Of a DNA stretch of 64,000 nucleotides, positions 60,624 through 64,000 are shown piece by piece. Positions within the stretch are counted from its first letter, which is position 1; every line of letters begins with the position of its first letter. Both the position numbers and the translations under genes were made by a program. The stretch comes from an uncultured Halobacteriovorax sp. (GTDB taxonomy: Bacteria > Bdellovibrionota > Bacteriovoracia > Bacteriovoracales > Bacteriovoracaceae), in the NCBI GenBank assembly GCA_913061265.1, contig CAJXVS010000004.1:62001-126000 (forward strand). Direction: 5' to 3'. Below the pieces are notes generated by a model, which was not told the origin of the DNA, ran no database searches, and worked only from the letters and a program-made list of their open reading frames with translations.

Positions 60624-61661
60624 TTAAACAAGAGCGTCGCCTTCTCCGCCTCTAGAGATAAAGGCCTTACCTTGCCCTTCAAGCTCTTTGGCCTTGTTAA
60701 CAATCTCAGCTTGCGCCTTTTCAACATCTGATAACTTAGTCGGTCCGAGGGCCTCTAAATCTTCTAGGAGCATAGTTGCAGCTCTATTAGACATGTTCTT
60801 GAAAAGTTTAGCTTTAATATCTTCAGGTGCTGTTTTAAGAGCAATAACAAGTTTTCCATTATCAACTTCTTTAAGAAGCGTTTGAATACCCTTGTCGTCC
60901 ACAAAGATAAGATCTTCGAAAACGAACATAAGTTTTCTGATCTCTTCTGCCAGTTCTGGGTCTTTCTCTTCGACCCTCGACATAATGTTTTTCTCGCTGG
61001 ACTTGTCCATCATGTTTAACATATCGGCAATTGGTTCTACGCCACCAAGCTGTTGAGTATCGATTGATCCAAGTGTTGAAAGCTCTGTCTTTAAGACATC
61101 ATCTAATTGAGCAATCAATTCAGGTGAAACATAATCTAAGTTAGCGACTCTTAGAACAACTTCAGCTTGAAGTCCTTCCGGAAGCCTTCTTAAGACATCA
61201 ACCTTTCTTTCAGCATTAAGGTGAGCACATATAAGAGCAATCGTTTGCGGATGCTCATTAATTAAAAAGTTAGCTAATGTTCTTGTATCAACAAGTTCTA
61301 ATGACTCAAGAGTGTTTGAAGTTCCCACATCAACAATCTGTCCAAGAAGCTGCTTCGCTCTATCTTCACCAAGAGCGTTGATAATAAAATCACGGCCACG
61401 GTTTTCAGAAAAGAGTAAATCGTTCTCTTCGTTTAGCTGCATATAAAAGTCTTCTAAGACTTTCTTAATAAGCCAAATAGGTGCCCTGCTAACGTTAGAC
61501 ATGGCATTAATCATGCGTTTAACGTCATTATCTCTCATATGCGAGAAGATAAGCTGAGTTGTTTGAACCCCTAGGGAACTTAATAAGAGCCCAGCTTTAT
61601 CCTGTCCGGATAAAAGGCTAAACTCTAAATCAGGATCAATATTATTTTCTTCAGCCGCCAC
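60624..61661 (-). CDS. fliG: Flagellar motor switch protein FliG
   Basis: A 345-residue switch protein. FSLLSGQDKAGLLLSSLG at the N-terminus; NEHPQTIALICAHL in the middle domain; EEIRKLMFVFEDLIFVDDKG and LKTAPEDIKAKLFKNMSNRA in the torque domain with its charged residues. The GTG at 61661 is preferred to the TTG at 61682: GGAGG sits 7 nt before it. Rotor torque generation and switching. Confidence 0.95.
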   Translation of the reverse strand: MAAEENNIDPDLEFSLLSGQDKAGLLLSSLGVQTTQLIFSHMRDNDVKRMINAMSNVSRAPIWLIKKVLEDFYMQLNEENDLLFSENRGRDFIINALGEDRAKQLLGQIVDVGTSNTLESLELVDTRTLANFLINEHPQTIALICAHLNAERKVDVLRRLPEGLQAEVVLRVANLDYVSPELIAQLDDVLKTELSTLGSIDTQQLGGVEPIADMLNMMDKSSEKNIMSRVEEKDPELAEEIRKLMFVFEDLIFVDDKGIQTLLKEVDNGKLVIALKTAPEDIKAKLFKNMSNRAATMLLEDLEALGPTKLSDVEKAQAEIVNKAKELEGQGKAFISRGGEGDALV

Positions 61662-61674
61662 GTCACTTCCTCCG

Positions 61675-63363
61675 TTAGGCAATTTCTTTATTCGATTCTG
61701 TTGAGTGAATCATCTCATGAATAATCTGCGCCGCTTTCCCTGGGTTAGCTTCAACTAGGGAAATAATCTTTTCACGGAGCATATTACCTTCTATCTTCTC
61801 GGGATTGAGCTTCTCCTCTATTTGAGGAAGAGCATCTTCAAGCCCAGGTAACTTTTGATTTGCTTGTACTTTTTCAAGTTCTTCTAAGGTCTTTGGTAAG
61901 AAGTCTTCAACAGTTTCAACTGTGTTATCAGTTACCCATTGAATGAATGGTCTTACTACTAGGAAGAAAAAGAGTGAGATCGCTAAACCTACCACTAAGT
62001 ACTTAGCGATATTCTTAAGGAGCTCACGGTTTTCACGCTCTCTCATCGCAGCGTCCATGGCCGCAAGATCTTCTTGAGCAAATTCCATGTTCTTAATCGT
62101 TAACTGATCGCCTCTTTTAGCATTGATTCCAATTGTGCTTGAAATAATAGCTGAGAAGTTTGCAAGATCCTCATCTGACCATCTTTCATACTTTGTTTGA
62201 GCTCTACCGTATTCATCTACTACAGCGACACCGTTTGCATCTAATACTGGAACTCTTTTGCCATCAACCATAACGGCGACACTGACACTTTTGATTCCTG
62301 CAGTAGGCTGCTTTGAGCGGATAACTTTCTTAGGGACGTTGTAGTTCTTTGTAGAGAGAACTTTAGCGACATTATTTCTTGTCTCTGGGATTCCTGGTTG
62401 AGGAGTCTCTCCTGGAAGGTTTGATCTCGCTCCTGGAATTCCCTGTGGGCTTGGTCTTGAGCCGTTTATCTTTTGTGAGTTGTTTACTTCTGATAGAACC
62501 GCCGTATTTTCTTGGTCATATCTTGTTTCTTCAGCAATTGATTCAGTGAAGTCCATGTTCACAGCAACCTTTGCTATGATCTTCCCTTGGCCAACAACCT
62601 TACCTAAGATTTCTTCGACCTGAGATTCATACTTACGGTTCATCTTACTTTCAAGTGCCATTCTATTAGCGGTGTTTGCTGTCATAGCGTCACCAATATT
62701 CTCAGAAAGTTTCTTACCTCTAGCATCTAAGATGACCACAGACTCTGGTCTCATTCCATCAATTGAACTAGAAACAAGGCTTTGAATACCCTTGATTTCT
62801 TGAGGTGTAATGGTCACTCCTCTTTCTAGCTCTAGAACAACCGAAGCTGCTGGTGGTTTTTTCTCAGAAACAAAAGGACTAGATTCAGGGATAGAAAGAT
62901 GGACTCTCGATCTCTTAACTCCTCTTATATATTTGATCGTCTTAACAAGCTCGCCCTCTAGGGCCCTTTGCTTATTAACCTTTTGAACAAATGTCGTTGT
63001 TCCAAAGGACTGCTTATCAAAAACTTCGTAACCAACTGTTCCTGAGAAGTTTACGCCCATAGTGGCCAATTCTAAACGCCATTTTTGAACCATGTCTTCA
63101 GGAATCTTAATTGATTTTCCATCATTAGCAGTTTGATAAGGGATCTTCTTCTCTTCCAAAATAATAGCAATTTTCTTACTATCCTCTCGGTTTAAGTCTT
63201 TATAAAGAACTTGGAATCTTGTTTTTGATGCCCAGATAGACACGCCAACAAGAGAGACAAGAACGAAAGCACTAACGGCTACAAGTCCCATCTTCTTTCC
63301 AGGTTCAAGACCTATGAAGAACTCTTTAAAATTATTTACAACCTTTTCGATAAAATCCTGCAA
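61675..63363 (-). CDS. fliF: Flagellar MS-ring protein FliF
   Basis: A 562-residue MS-ring protein. Helices at about residues 24-45 and 450-470; between them the ring-building domains (VQKVNKQRALEGELVKTIKY, GVKRSRVHLSIPESSPF, KKPPAASVVLEL). The C-terminus binds FliG. Start is a TTG at 63363 with an ideal SD (AGGAGG, 6 nt). Confidence 0.95.
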   Translation of the reverse strand: MQDFIEKVVNNFKEFFIGLEPGKKMGLVAVSAFVLVSLVGVSIWASKTRFQVLYKDLNREDSKKIAIILEEKKIPYQTANDGKSIKIPEDMVQKWRLELATMGVNFSGTVGYEVFDKQSFGTTTFVQKVNKQRALEGELVKTIKYIRGVKRSRVHLSIPESSPFVSEKKPPAASVVLELERGVTITPQEIKGIQSLVSSSIDGMRPESVVILDARGKKLSENIGDAMTANTANRMALESKMNRKYESQVEEILGKVVGQGKIIAKVAVNMDFTESIAEETRYDQENTAVLSEVNNSQKINGSRPSPQGIPGARSNLPGETPQPGIPETRNNVAKVLSTKNYNVPKKVIRSKQPTAGIKSVSVAVMVDGKRVPVLDANGVAVVDEYGRAQTKYERWSDEDLANFSAIISSTIGINAKRGDQLTIKNMEFAQEDLAAMDAAMRERENRELLKNIAKYLVVGLAISLFFFLVVRPFIQWVTDNTVETVEDFLPKTLEELEKVQANQKLPGLEDALPQIEEKLNPEKIEGNMLREKIISLVEANPGKAAQIIHEMIHSTESNKEIA

Positions 63364-63435
63364 GTGAATCCTCCTGATTCGCTAGGTGAGCTTTATGGCG
63401 TCCTGCCTACTCAACCCTGCAGTTAAAGCGTACTC

Positions 63436-63795
63436 TTATACTTGCATGCGCATGACTTCTTTATACGCATCTATTACTTTCATTCTTACTTGGTTCATGG
63501 CCTTAAAAGCAATTTCAGCTTTTTCAACTGCCAAGAGTGTTTCATGGAGGTTTTTAGACTCTCCCGTCACTAATTTTTGTACTGCCGTGTCGGCATCTTT
63601 TTGTAAGCCATTCACATCAGAGATACTGTCAGATAAAAGGTCTGAGAAAGATTTTCTAGACTCTCCAGACTTAAAGACGTTAGACTCCATTTCATTGAAG
63701 TTAGCTGATTCTAAGTCTGCACTTTTAGTCCATTTCTTAGCATCATAGTTTCCTAAGATCTGCTTGAGTGAACCTATTGTTTCAATACTCATCAT
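63436..63795 (-). CDS. fliE: Flagellar hook-basal body protein FliE
   Basis: A 119-residue rod protein. C-terminal ESKNLHETLLAVEKAEIAFK and AMNQVRMKVIDAYKEVMRMQV are typical of FliE. It links the MS ring to the rod. SD AGGAGT; ATG 63795 or 63792. Confidence 0.93.
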   Translation of the reverse strand: MMSIETIGSLKQILGNYDAKKWTKSADLESANFNEMESNVFKSGESRKSFSDLLSDSISDVNGLQKDADTAVQKLVTGESKNLHETLLAVEKAEIAFKAMNQVRMKVIDAYKEVMRMQV

Positions 63796-63806
63796 TTAAC
63801 TCCTGT

Positions 63807-64000
63807 CTATCGTCCGATCTCTAAGGCTTTAAGGGCCATACTTTTAGTCGTATTCATTGCATTAATATTGGCTTCGTATGATCTCGAGGCAGAGATCATA
63901 TTCGCCATTTCTTCCATTACATTAATATTCGGGTAAGCCACGTAACCTTGCTCATTTGCATCAGGATGGTGTGGTTCATACTTAAGGATAGGTGCTTTGT
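63807..64000 (-). CDS. flgC: Flagellar rod protein FlgC, C-terminal part
   Basis: The last 64 codons of flgC; the gene enters from beyond the right edge. The visible tail has [40 protein letters not shown] and ends LKALEIGR, the FlgC family ending. Proximal rod component, 11 bp upstream of fliE. Confidence 0.93.
   Translation of the reverse strand, partial: KAPILKYEPHHPDANEQGYVAYPNINVMEEMANMISASRSYEANINAMNTTKSMALKALEIGR

Noticed and set aside
1-64000. tRNA, rRNA, insertion sequence or prophage
   Set aside because: No clover-leaf, rRNA or transposase/integrase sequence was recognised by reading; a tRNAscan and IS search would settle it.

Overview
The window is AT-rich chromosomal DNA from a flagellated Gram-negative bacterium. 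The closest fit is the Bdellovibrionota, probably the Bacteriovorax/Halobacteriovorax side. This is inferred from many signal-peptide and lipobox proteins of no recognised family, a lysine/alanine-rich histone-like protein, a MinD-like ATPase next to a J-like/HTH protein, and a deltaproteobacterial-style flagellar operon. No rRNA, tRNA, insertion sequence, prophage or CRISPR array was seen. Gene starts were chosen by Shine-Dalgarno (SD) fit, and several are TTG or GTG.

Layout. 1-4.2 kb: a partial acyltransferase, a 2OG-Fe(II) dioxygenase, a HExxH protein, a lysozyme-fold-like lipoprotein and a small exported protein closed by a strong terminator. 4.3-9.2 kb: the most striking region, a tightly overlapping cassette of acyl carrier protein, M29-type metallopeptidase homologue, AMP-forming ligase, membrane-anchored SGNH protein, MBOAT acyltransferase and a 38-residue membrane peptide ending in GFQYNL. 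It has all five kinds of component of a Dlt (D-alanylation) envelope-acylation system plus a peptidase-like gene. 9.2-13.1 kb: an RraA-like protein and an apparent operon of response regulator, histidine kinase, aquaporin and PhyH dioxygenase. 13.1-18.3 kb: a porin-like barrel divergent from a phosphate-binding-like protein, CheX and CheY, a receiver/TPR protein and a histidine kinase. 18.3-24.3 kb: a papain-fold protein without its catalytic residues, small exported proteins (one behind a very good sigma-54 promoter), mannose-6-phosphate isomerase, a LON-domain protein and a polyprenol-kinase-like protein.

24.4-30 kb: MinD/FlhG-like ATPase, J-like/HTH protein, RluD, PgeF/YfiH, a VKOR-DsbA fusion and TatD. 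30-35.7 kb: an alpha/beta-hydrolase fold lacking its nucleophile, the glycolytic run gap-pgk-tpiA, secG and a class V aminotransferase. 35.7-46.8 kb: HD-GYP protein, Ssb, a large TadG-like protein, the histone-like protein, glutaredoxin, an HD phosphohydrolase, membrane proteins, an inactive-looking rhodanese and a MarR regulator. 46.8-53.2 kb: the cell-elongation genes mreC-mreD-mrdA-rodA (no mreB beside them), divergent from a PpiD/SurA-type chaperone and a ferredoxin.

53.3-64 kb: one long minus-strand flagellar operon, flgC(partial)-fliE-fliF-fliG-fliH-fliI-fliJ-motE-like-fliK-flgD-TIGR02530-flgE, encoding basal body, switch, export ATPase and hook. All functional calls come from reading motifs. 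No database search was run.
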